Made by a program: the position numbers and the translations under genes. The notes under the pieces were generated by a model. That model searched no databases, was not told the origin of the DNA, and worked only from the letters and a program-made list of their open reading frames with translations. A stretch of 5,919 bases of DNA from an uncultured Ruminococcus sp. (lineage in GTDB: Bacteria > Bacillota > Clostridia > Lachnospirales > Lachnospiraceae): positions 1 to 5,919 of the forward strand of contig USFD01000135.1 in NCBI GenBank assembly GCA_900553885.1, read 5' to 3'. Positions 1-5,011 of the stretch are shown piece by piece (position 1 is the stretch's first letter; every line of letters starts with the position of its first letter).

Positions 1-81
1 GATTCTCAGGTTCCGTTTATTTTTCTTAACTCATGGAACGGAATCAGAATTCCCTCTTCCCTTCTTCTGAATCCGTCTTAT

Positions 82-120
82 AAAAACTCCTCTGCTTTTC
101 TTTTTGCTGTCGGAGATTTT
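82..120 (-). terminator. Weak candidate terminator downstream of the cell wall hydrolase gene
   Basis: Read on the minus strand, AAAATCTCC (plus 120-112) can pair with GGAGTTTTT (plus 90-82) with a single T-T mismatch, and the run of five T residues follows the GGAG arm, as in an intrinsic terminator. The position is right, about 18 nt past the stop codon. The GC core is only four pairs and the loop is about 21 nt, so it would be weak. The rest of 1-137 shows no gene I can support. Confidence 0.25.
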
Positions 121-137
121 CTTTGGCAAATCCGAAT

Positions 138-1229
138 CTACCAGCTCCGGAAGAACACGTTATCTCCGATGACGATGCCGTTTCTGTTTGCATATGGCGC
201 GTACAGGAAGAAGTAGCAGTCTGAAACGGAAGAAAGTCTTTTTCCGTTAACAGCATCCTGGGTTACTTCAAGCGCCAGGCTGGTAGGACCGCGGTTGAGT
301 GCTGACTCAAGACGTCCTGTCCATACAGGCTCAAACTGTCCTTTTGCATAGATGACGCCCCGGATTGTATTCGGGAACCGCGGATCTTCCACCCGGTTCA
401 TGATTACCGTTGCAACGGCAAGCATAGCGTTGTATTCATGGTACGCCTCACAGTCCAGGAGAGCCGCCATCAGAGTAACTTCATCTACAGAAGCATCAAT
501 TGCGCCTGCGTTTGTAGTGCCGCCGGAAGCGGAGGAACCGGACGAACCGGAGGAACCGGAAGCAGAAGCAGAAGCTTCACGGGCTGCTTTTTCCGCGGCC
601 AGACGCCGCGCCTCTTCTTCTTTCGCCTTTTTAAGTTTCTTATTTACTTCTTCAAGATTTGTGGAGGTCTCTTTGGCTTTTGCCTGAAGTTCTGTTTTCT
701 TATCTTCCAGTTCAGCCTGCAGATCCACCATAGAATTTTGCTGCTCTTCCAGAGCGGTTTTCTCGTCCGCAATTTCCTGGTGAACATTCTGAAGCTCATC
801 CAGAGCATTTCTGTCGTATTCACTGAGATGTTCAATAAAATCCGCTTTGTTAAGAAAATCTGTCATGTCTTCGGCGGAAAAAAGCATCTCGAGCAGTGAT
901 GCATTGCCGTTTTCATACATATACTTAATGCGGGTTTTCATATCCTCGTATTGTTGCTGCTCATTTGCCTCGGCTTCAGCAAGAGCGTCAGAGGTACGTC
1001 CGATTTCACCCTGGAGTATTTCGATCTGCATTTCAGCGGTGGAAATATCGTCATTCAGATCGAGAATATCCTGATTAATACCCGCAAGTTCATCTTCAAG
1101 GGCCGAGGTCTGGTTCTCCAGGCTTTCGATATCTTCATCCGCCAGGGCGGGAAGAGTGGAAAGCGTGACTGCGACGGAACAAAACAGCGCTAAGCCTGTT
1201 TGGAGCCATCGTTTTTTACTGATATCCAT
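138..1229 (-). CDS. Secreted peptidoglycan hydrolase: PcsB/CwlO-like coiled coil plus SleB-type (Hydrolase_2) domain
   Basis: Predicted exported wall hydrolase of 363 residues. Residues 1-30 form a Sec signal peptide (KKR, hydrophobic core, cleavage after ALA). Residues 31 to about 218 are a long charged coiled coil with a KYMYENG-type turn and an LFSAEDMTDFLNKADFI segment, resembling the regulatory coiled coil of PcsB/CwlO hydrolases, which FtsEX activates in other Firmicutes. Residues 219-242 are an Ala/Ser/Gly/Thr linker. Residues 246-363 match the SleB/CwlJ Hydrolase_2 family: CEA with the probable catalytic Glu261, then AVATVIMNRV, FPNTIRGVIY and QFEPVWTGR. SleB enzymes are lytic transglycosylases in spore germination, but the coiled coil points to vegetative wall remodelling or division. 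The start at 1229 is preferred over an in-frame ATG seven codons upstream because AAAGGA lies 9 nt before it and the upstream ATG has no Shine-Dalgarno. Substrate bond and FtsEX dependence are inferred. Confidence 0.88.
   Translation of the reverse strand: MDISKKRWLQTGLALFCSVAVTLSTLPALADEDIESLENQTSALEDELAGINQDILDLNDDISTAEMQIEILQGEIGRTSDALAEAEANEQQQYEDMKTRIKYMYENGNASLLEMLFSAEDMTDFLNKADFIEHLSEYDRNALDELQNVHQEIADEKTALEEQQNSMVDLQAELEDKKTELQAKAKETSTNLEEVNKKLKKAKEEEARRLAAEKAAREASASASGSSGSSGSSASGGTTNAGAIDASVDEVTLMAALLDCEAYHEYNAMLAVATVIMNRVEDPRFPNTIRGVIYAKGQFEPVWTGRLESALNRGPTSLALEVTQDAVNGKRLSSVSDCYFFLYAPYANRNGIVIGDNVFFRSW
532..575. repeat. Short tandem repeats encoding the Gly/Ser linker of the wall hydrolase
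   Basis: Three 9-bp units (gaggaaccg, gacgaaccg, gaggaaccg) span 532-558 and are followed by a 6-bp gaagca-type repeat to about 575. On the coding strand they give the GSS and ASASAS repeats linking the coiled coil to the catalytic domain. Because unit lengths are multiples of three, slippage would change linker length without breaking the frame. Confidence 0.7.
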
Positions 1230-1238
1230 AATCTCAAA

Positions 1239-1244
1239 TCCTTT
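1239..1244 (-). promoter_or_regulatory. Ribosome binding site that fixes the hydrolase start
   Basis: The minus strand reads AAAGGA here, followed by a 9-nt spacer to the ATG at 1229. The alternative in-frame ATGs at 1250 and 1247 lie at or before this motif, so they cannot use it. Confidence 0.75.
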
Positions 1245-1265
1245 CATCATATAGCAATTATCAGA

Positions 1266-1297
1266 TTACATTTTTCCGGGACACCGGTAAAATGTAA
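1266..1297 (-). promoter_or_regulatory. Strong inverted repeat in the leader of the wall hydrolase gene
   Basis: TTACATTTTTCCGG (1266-1279) and CCGGTAAAATGTAA (1284-1297) are inverted copies that pair at 13 of 14 positions, with a 4-nt loop GACA. The element lies between the predicted transcription start near 1313 and the ribosome binding site, so it would be a leader RNA hairpin. It could equally be a DNA dyad for a regulator. It lacks a following T-tract, so it is not a terminator. GGTAATGT and ACATTACC around 1286-1304 offer a competing pairing with one bulged base. Confidence 0.6.
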
Positions 1298-1319
1298 CAT
1301 TACCAGTTGCCGGTTATCT

Positions 1320-1348
1320 ATTATACTATAAATTGCGTTATTAATCAA
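1320..1348 (-). promoter_or_regulatory. Sigma-A-type promoter for the wall hydrolase gene
   Basis: On the minus strand a -35 box TTGATT (plus 1348-1343) is separated by exactly 17 nt from a perfect -10 box TATAAT (plus 1325-1320). Transcription would start near 1313-1314 and give an untranslated leader of roughly 84 nt carrying the inverted repeat. Confidence 0.75.
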
Positions 1349-1361
1349 ACTCTGTTACAAT
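1333..1361 (+). promoter_or_regulatory. Candidate promoter for the HAD phosphatase-uppP unit
   Basis: TTGCGT (1333-1338), a 17-nt spacer and TACAAT (1356-1361) make a plausible sigma-A promoter with a poor -35 and a good -10. It would give a leader of about 125 nt. Its -35 region is interleaved with that of the divergent hydrolase promoter, so the two would compete for polymerase. It is the best plus-strand match I could find before 1494, but not a strong one. Confidence 0.4.
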
Positions 1362-1493
1362 GGAAGAAAAAAATTAGGAAATATAGACAAACTTTTTTTG
1401 GAGTTCGGGAAATTTAAAGGAAAAACGCCGCAGTGCCTCCGGACAGGTGCTGTATTTTCAGGCGGCGGGAAATAGAAAGAAAGGAACGGAAAA

Positions 1494-2324
1494 GTGAAGC
1501 GGAAGATAAAAATGATAGGGCTTGATCTTGACGGCACACTGCTGAATGATAAAAAAGAACTTCTTCCATATACGAAAGACGTGCTCAGAAGAGCCGTGGA
1601 GCAGGGAATCATTGTTCTGGTTGCGACAGGACGGCCCTGGCTGGGAGTGCCGGAGGAACTGAGAAACTTTCCGGGGATGAGATATGCGCTTACTTCCAAT
1701 GGAGCCAGAATTATAGACCGTGATGAGAACCGGGTTATAGAAGAAAAACTGCTTTCTCCGGAACTGGCCAGGAAAGCATTGGAAATATGCGGAAAATATG
1801 ATACATTACAGGAAGTATATTTTGACGGCCAGGGATATGCCCAGGCGGATAAGATGCTTCATGTGGAAAAATACCATAAAAATCCGAATATGTGGGAATA
1901 CATACGGACGACAAGGATTCCGGTTGATGATATATTTGCTCTGGTGGAGAAGGAAAACAGAGGAATGGATAAAACCCAGGCCCTTTTTGCCGATATGGAT
2001 GAGCGGGCGAAGGCGTGGGAAGAACTGGAAGATGTGGAAGGTCTGGAGCTTGTAGGTTCTCTGAAATATAATATAGAGATAAATGCCCGGGGCGTGAACA
2101 AAGGCACCGGACTGGTCAGCCTGGGGAAATATCTGGGAATACGCAGGGAAGAAATTATGGCCTGTGGAGACGGAGATAACGATACGGCGATGATGAGAGA
2201 AGCCGGCTTTGGCGTAGCCATGGAAAATGCAGAGGAGCAGGTAAAACAGGCTGCGGATTATATTACATCCGGCAATGAAGAGGAAGGCGCGGCAAAAGCG
2301 ATTGAAAAATTTGCTCTGAGCTAG
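1494..2324 (+). CDS. Cof-type HAD-superfamily hydrolase (probable sugar or cofactor phosphatase)
   Basis: A 276-residue cytoplasmic phosphatase, typical in length for the Cof/YidA group of HAD hydrolases with a C2 cap. All four HAD motifs are visible: motif I DLDGT with nucleophile Asp11 and acid/base Asp13; motif II VATGRP with Thr45; motif III Lys203 in VNKGTG; motif IV GDGDND at 225-230, binding Mg2+. The cap domain occupies roughly residues 85-190. Family members dephosphorylate sugar phosphates, pyridoxal phosphate, FMN and similar metabolites with overlapping specificity, so the substrate cannot be assigned. The start is GTG, supported by AGGAA at 1482-1486 with 7 nt spacing. It ends 35 nt before uppP and is probably co-transcribed with it. 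No catalytic residue is missing. Confidence 0.92.
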   Translation: MKRKIKMIGLDLDGTLLNDKKELLPYTKDVLRRAVEQGIIVLVATGRPWLGVPEELRNFPGMRYALTSNGARIIDRDENRVIEEKLLSPELARKALEICGKYDTLQEVYFDGQGYAQADKMLHVEKYHKNPNMWEYIRTTRIPVDDIFALVEKENRGMDKTQALFADMDERAKAWEELEDVEGLELVGSLKYNIEINARGVNKGTGLVSLGKYLGIRREEIMACGDGDNDTAMMREAGFGVAMENAEEQVKQAADYITSGNEEEGAAKAIEKFALS

Positions 2325-2331
2325 TCAGCTC
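2318..2331 (+). other. Small hairpin over the HAD gene stop codon
   Basis: GAGCT and AGCTC pair around an AGTC loop, with the TAG stop at 2322-2324 spanning the 5' arm and loop. The downstream sequence TGTGTATTTTAATT is T-rich but interrupted. A 5-bp stem is too small to be an effective terminator, so read-through into uppP is expected. Confidence 0.3.
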
Positions 2332-2345
2332 TGTGTATTTTAATT

Positions 2346-2351
2346 AGGAGG
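2346..2351 (+). promoter_or_regulatory. Consensus ribosome binding site of uppP
   Basis: A perfect AGGAGG lies 8 nt before the ATG at 2360, which fixes the start and predicts strong translation. I see no convincing separate promoter in the 35-nt gap. Confidence 0.85.
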
Positions 2352-2359
2352 AAGAAAAG

Positions 2360-3184
2360 ATGTTAGACATATTAAAGGTGATAATTTTCGGTATTGTGGA
2401 AGGAATTACAGAGTGGCTGCCGATCAGCAGTACCGGCCACCTGATCATATTGGAGAAGCTTTTAAAACTCAGCCAGGGAGATGCCTTTTTTGAAATGTTC
2501 CAGGTAGTGATCCAGCTGGGTGCGGTTCTGGCGGTAGTTGTGATTTATTTCCATAAACTGAATCCGTTTTCTCCAAAGAAAACAGACAACCAGAAAATGA
2601 TGACCTGGCAGATATGGATTAAGGTCCTGATCGGCTGCGTCCCGGCGGGAATTGTCGGTCTGCTTTTTGATAATCTGATAGATAAATGGCTGTATCACTG
2701 GTACATAGTGGCGATCACTCTGATTGTATACGGTATTCTTTTTATTGTAGTAGAAAATTATCAGAAAGGTAGAAAACCGAAAGTAACAAGGATGTCTGAA
2801 CTCTCGGTTCCCATGATCCTGATTATCGGTGTATTTCAGATGCTGGCACTGATTCCGGGAACATCCCGGTCCGGCGCAACTATTGTAGGAGCGCTGATGA
2901 TCGGCGTTTCGCGGAGCCTGGCAGCAGAATATACATTTTTCCTCGCAATTCCGGTTATGTTCGGAGCAAGTCTCGTCAAACTGGTTAAATTCGGATTCGA
3001 TTTTACGGTTATGCAGGCAGTGCTTCTGATACTGGGAATGGCAGTTTCCTTTGTGGTATCTATTGTAGCGATTAAATTCCTGCTCGGTTATATCAGGAGA
3101 AATGATTTTAAAGTATTCGGCTATTACAGAATTGTGCTGGGCATTGTAGTGCTGCTCTATTTCGGAATTGTTTCACTGCTTTGA
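2360..3184 (+). CDS. uppP: Undecaprenyl-diphosphatase (UppP/BacA family)
   Basis: Integral membrane phosphatase that converts undecaprenyl diphosphate to undecaprenyl phosphate, recycling the lipid carrier for peptidoglycan and other wall polymers; overexpression of family members gives bacitracin resistance. The protein has 274 residues, normal for the family. Both signatures are intact: the N-terminal motif with Glu14, Glu18, the ISSTGH stretch and His27, and the second motif PGTSRSGAT at 166-174 with Arg170. Between them are multiple hydrophobic segments consistent with the usual polytopic fold, for example near residues 45-65, 90-105, 112-132, 150-165, 185-200, 215-240 and 252-272. It follows the HAD phosphatase by 35 nt and lies near a wall hydrolase, fitting an envelope context. 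Assignment is secure; bacitracin tolerance in this strain is untested. Confidence 0.97.
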   Translation: MLDILKVIIFGIVEGITEWLPISSTGHLIILEKLLKLSQGDAFFEMFQVVIQLGAVLAVVVIYFHKLNPFSPKKTDNQKMMTWQIWIKVLIGCVPAGIVGLLFDNLIDKWLYHWYIVAITLIVYGILFIVVENYQKGRKPKVTRMSELSVPMILIIGVFQMLALIPGTSRSGATIVGALMIGVSRSLAAEYTFFLAIPVMFGASLVKLVKFGFDFTVMQAVLLILGMAVSFVVSIVAIKFLLGYIRRNDFKVFGYYRIVLGIVVLLYFGIVSLL

Positions 3185-3195
3185 CGGTAAAGCAG
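3176..3195 (+). other. Perfect 7-bp hairpin over the uppP stop codon
   Basis: CTGCTTT (3176-3182) and AAAGCAG (3189-3195) pair perfectly around the 6-nt loop GACGGT, with the TGA stop at 3182-3184 at the top of the 5' arm. The 3' side continues with GC-rich sequence, not a T-tract. It is therefore not a classical intrinsic terminator, but it could protect the message 3' end or act with a factor. Confidence 0.4.
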
Positions 3196-3258
3196 AACGG
3201 GGCGCATGCGGGATTTCCGGATAAATGTATAAAAATAGTGCATTTTGGAGAAATGGGC

Positions 3259-3286
3259 TTGTTTTTTGATAGAAACGTGTTAGAAT
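3259..3286 (+). promoter_or_regulatory. Candidate promoter of the amino acid ABC importer operon
   Basis: TTGTTT (3259-3264), a 16-nt spacer and TAGAAT (3281-3286) form a sigma-A-like promoter, reinforced by an extended -10 element (TG at 3278-3279, one base before the hexamer). Transcription would start near 3293, giving a leader of about 48 nt. That is too short for a T-box or typical riboswitch, and I see none. Confidence 0.55.
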
Positions 3287-3327
3287 TATGAAGATAATCT
3301 GTATGATTATGCAACCCGAAAAATTAT

Positions 3328-3332
3328 GGAGG
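3328..3332 (+). promoter_or_regulatory. Ribosome binding site that fixes the receptor start
   Basis: GGAGG is followed by an 8-nt spacer to ATG at 3341. The earlier in-frame ATG at 3326 overlaps this motif and would add MEDKI ahead of an otherwise standard lipoprotein signal, so it is rejected as the start. Confidence 0.85.
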
Positions 3333-3340
3333 ATAAAATA

Positions 3341-4207
3341 ATGATGAAGAAGTTTTTAGCAGTAGTTCTCTCAGCGGCTCTCGTCGCAGGTCTGGCAGCA
3401 GGCTGCGGAAGCTCTGGAGATGACAAAGGAGCCGGAAAAAAGACGGCAAAGGTAATTGATGTAGATCTGACCAGCGAAGAATATGCATTCGGCGTAGACA
3501 AATCACAGCCGGAACTTCTTGACGAGGTGAATGCGTTTATTCAGAAGATTAAAGATGACGGAACCCTGGATGAGATTTTTGATAAATATTTCGGAGGCGG
3601 GGAGCCTACACCGGTAGAATCCGCCGTGCTGGACGAGTCCAAGGATCAGCTTGTAGTCGCGACAAACGCAGCGTTTGAGCCGTTCGAGTATATGCAGGGC
3701 GACAGTTATGTGGGAGTTGATATGGAGATCGCATCCCTGCTTGCCAAGGAACTGAATAAGGAACTGGTAATCCAGAATATGGATTTCGACGCAGTGTGTC
3801 TGTCAGTGGGACAGCAGAAATGCGACATCGCCATGGCAGGTCTGACTGTCAGCGAGGACAGAAAAGAGTATGTGACATTCTCAGACACTTACTATCAGGC
3901 ATCTCAGCGTCTGATTGTACCAAGCAGCGATACAAAGTTTGATGATATGACAGATGCAGATTCTATCGCAGCCGCACTGGCTGAACTGGATTCTTCCGTA
4001 AAGATCGGAGTACAGCAGGGTACAACCGGACAGAGCTATGTGCAGGGCAGCGAAGATCTGGGATTCCCGGGACTGAAAGCGACATGCCAGTCATATAAGA
4101 GCGGATCGCTTGCAGTGCAGGATATGCTCAACGGAAATATTGACTATGTGATTATTGATGCGGCTCCTGCAGAAGCAATCACAGAAGCAATCAACGAGAT
4201 GCAGTAA
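3341..4207 (+). CDS. Amino acid ABC importer substrate-binding lipoprotein, apparently circularly permuted
   Basis: Extracellular, membrane-anchored receptor of a polar amino acid importer, 288 residues from the ATG chosen by its ribosome binding site. Residues 1-21 are a lipoprotein signal (MMKK, hydrophobic core, LAAG) ahead of lipidated Cys22. Residues about 103-288 match the SBP_bac_3 family: LVVATNAAFEPFEY strand, GVDMEIASLLAKEL helix, AMAGLTVSEDRKEYVTFSDTYY with Arg174 expected to bind the ligand carboxylate, GVQQGTTGQ, and VIIDAAPA with Asp273 expected to bind the ligand amino group. The family's usual closing segment (a YGIAV-type strand and two helices ending in a KYF/KWF motif) is absent from the C-terminus but present at residues 37-84 as EEYAFGV, ELLDEVNAFI, DGTLDEIFDKYF. 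This implies a circular permutation. The exact ligand cannot be named. Permease and ATPase genes follow. Confidence 0.9.
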   Translation: MMKKFLAVVLSAALVAGLAAGCGSSGDDKGAGKKTAKVIDVDLTSEEYAFGVDKSQPELLDEVNAFIQKIKDDGTLDEIFDKYFGGGEPTPVESAVLDESKDQLVVATNAAFEPFEYMQGDSYVGVDMEIASLLAKELNKELVIQNMDFDAVCLSVGQQKCDIAMAGLTVSEDRKEYVTFSDTYYQASQRLIVPSSDTKFDDMTDADSIAAALAELDSSVKIGVQQGTTGQSYVQGSEDLGFPGLKATCQSYKSGSLAVQDMLNGNIDYVIIDAAPAEAITEAINEMQ

Positions 4208-4228
4208 AATACACAGGACTTAGGTTGG

Positions 4229-4297
4229 GAAGGAAAATACAGGCATCAACAGCGTCCGGCGCAGGTGCAGGCATTTTCCTTCTTTTGAGAAGGGAAG
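4229..4297 (+). promoter_or_regulatory. Intercistronic RNA structure between receptor and permease genes
   Basis: GAAGGAAAAT (4229-4238) pairs perfectly with ATTTTCCTTC (4273-4282); the enclosed 34 nt extend the helix in register (4243-4247 with 4264-4268). A T-rich stretch follows. Alternatively, TTTTCCTTCT (4274-4283) pairs with AGAAGGGAAG (4288-4297) around a TTTG loop, with two G-U pairs, burying the permease Shine-Dalgarno. The two folds share the same pyrimidine tract and exclude each other. A simpler role is partial termination or 3' protection to keep the receptor more abundant than the permease. Confidence 0.5.
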
Positions 4298-4300
4298 ACA

Positions 4301-5011
4301 ATGGGAAATTTTAGTCAGAAGGTAGACAAATTTTTAGAGATCTTCATAGAACAGAACGGCTATGTAAGAGTAGTGGAAGGACTGAAAAACACGATTCTTA
4401 TCGCGGTGATCGGTCTGATTATCGGGATACTGATCGGTACGCTGATCGCGACATTCAGAGTTATTCCGAAATACAAACTGCTTCCGAGAGTGCTGAACAG
4501 CATCTGCAGTTTATATGTGAATCTTTTCAGAGGAACACCTATGGTAGTGCAGCTTCTTGTATTCTATTATGTACTGCTTCCGATTATCGGATGGAATATG
4601 ACGGGAGTACAGGTGTCCATGTTTGTGTTCGGACTAAACAGCGGGGCCTACATATCAGAAATTATGCGAAGCGGCATCCAGTCCGTTGATCCCGGCCAGA
4701 TGGAAGCCGGACGGGCAGTCGGCCTGAGTTTCGGGGCAAGTATGACAAAGATCGTGATCCCCCAGGCAGTAAAAAATATTCTGCCTACTCTGGGAAATGA
4801 GTTTATTTCACTGGTCAAGGAGACGTCGGTAGTAAGCTTTGTCGGAGCGGCGGACCTCTATGTGGCATTTAACTATATCGGTACAAACAACTATGAGTTC
4901 ATGGTTCCGTATCTGGCGATGGCCTTGATTTATATAGTTATCGTATTTTTGATTACCCTGCTTATCAGATTATTGGAAAGGAGCCTGAGGAAGAGTGATA
5001 GACGTAATTAA
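4301..5011 (+). CDS. Polar amino acid ABC importer permease (HisM/GlnP type)
   Basis: Membrane subunit of the importer, 236 residues, slightly longer than the usual 215-230. An N-terminal amphipathic stretch (residues 1-25) precedes about five hydrophobic membrane segments, near residues 28-52, 62-75, 78-98, 100-115 and 200-228. Signatures of the HisM/QM family are present: VEGLKNTILIA, NLFRGTPMVVQL, GAYISEIMRSGI and the EAA loop starting at Glu135 (EAGRAVGLSF ... IVIPQA), which docks the ATPase. Only one permease gene is present, so a homodimer is expected. The ribosome binding site AAGGGA (4290-4295) is 5 nt from the ATG. The 3' end overlaps the ATPase gene by 17 nt, indicating translational coupling. 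Confidence 0.95.
   Translation: MGNFSQKVDKFLEIFIEQNGYVRVVEGLKNTILIAVIGLIIGILIGTLIATFRVIPKYKLLPRVLNSICSLYVNLFRGTPMVVQLLVFYYVLLPIIGWNMTGVQVSMFVFGLNSGAYISEIMRSGIQSVDPGQMEAGRAVGLSFGASMTKIVIPQAVKNILPTLGNEFISLVKETSVVSFVGAADLYVAFNYIGTNNYEFMVPYLAMALIYIVIVFLITLLIRLLERSLRKSDRRN

Noticed and set aside
2..50. Imperfect inverted repeat near the window start (ATTCT/AGAAT and TTCCGT/ACGGAA) as terminator or transposon end
   Set aside because: The loop is 21 nt, the stem is interrupted, no T-tract follows on either strand and the flank is cut off by the window.
44..256. Minus-strand open frame of 70 codons overlapping the end of the wall hydrolase gene
   Set aside because: It lies in another frame over the conserved SleB domain, has no ribosome binding site and gives a low-complexity product with no recognisable features.
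438..899. Plus-strand open frame of 153 codons opposite the wall hydrolase
   Set aside because: It is antisense to the coiled-coil and linker coding region, where repetitive codons keep the opposite strand open. The product is an F/C/S/R-rich artefact.
1230..1250. Upstream in-frame ATGs (MMKGFEI) as the wall hydrolase start
   Set aside because: The only Shine-Dalgarno (AAAGGA) overlaps these codons and is spaced correctly for the ATG at 1229.
1355..1699. Minus-strand open frame of 114 codons across the HAD gene start
   Set aside because: It runs antisense to the HAD motifs and has no ribosome binding site or family resemblance.
3203..3210. CGCATGCG palindrome after uppP
   Set aside because: An 8-bp palindrome without further symmetry, known site or repeat elsewhere in the window; most likely chance.
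3241..3255. CATTT-TGGAG-AAATG dyad upstream of the importer promoter as a CodY box
   Set aside because: Only about 9 of 15 positions agree with AATTTTCWGAAAATT, with the central bases wrong. This is close to chance in A/T-rich DNA.
3326..3340. ATG at 3326 as the receptor start (MEDKI extension)
   Set aside because: GGAGG overlaps it and is placed 8 nt before the ATG at 3341, which begins a standard lipoprotein signal peptide.
3293..3340. Riboswitch or T-box leader for the amino acid importer
   Set aside because: The predicted leader is about 48 nt, with no T-box motif, specifier stem or terminator/antiterminator pair.
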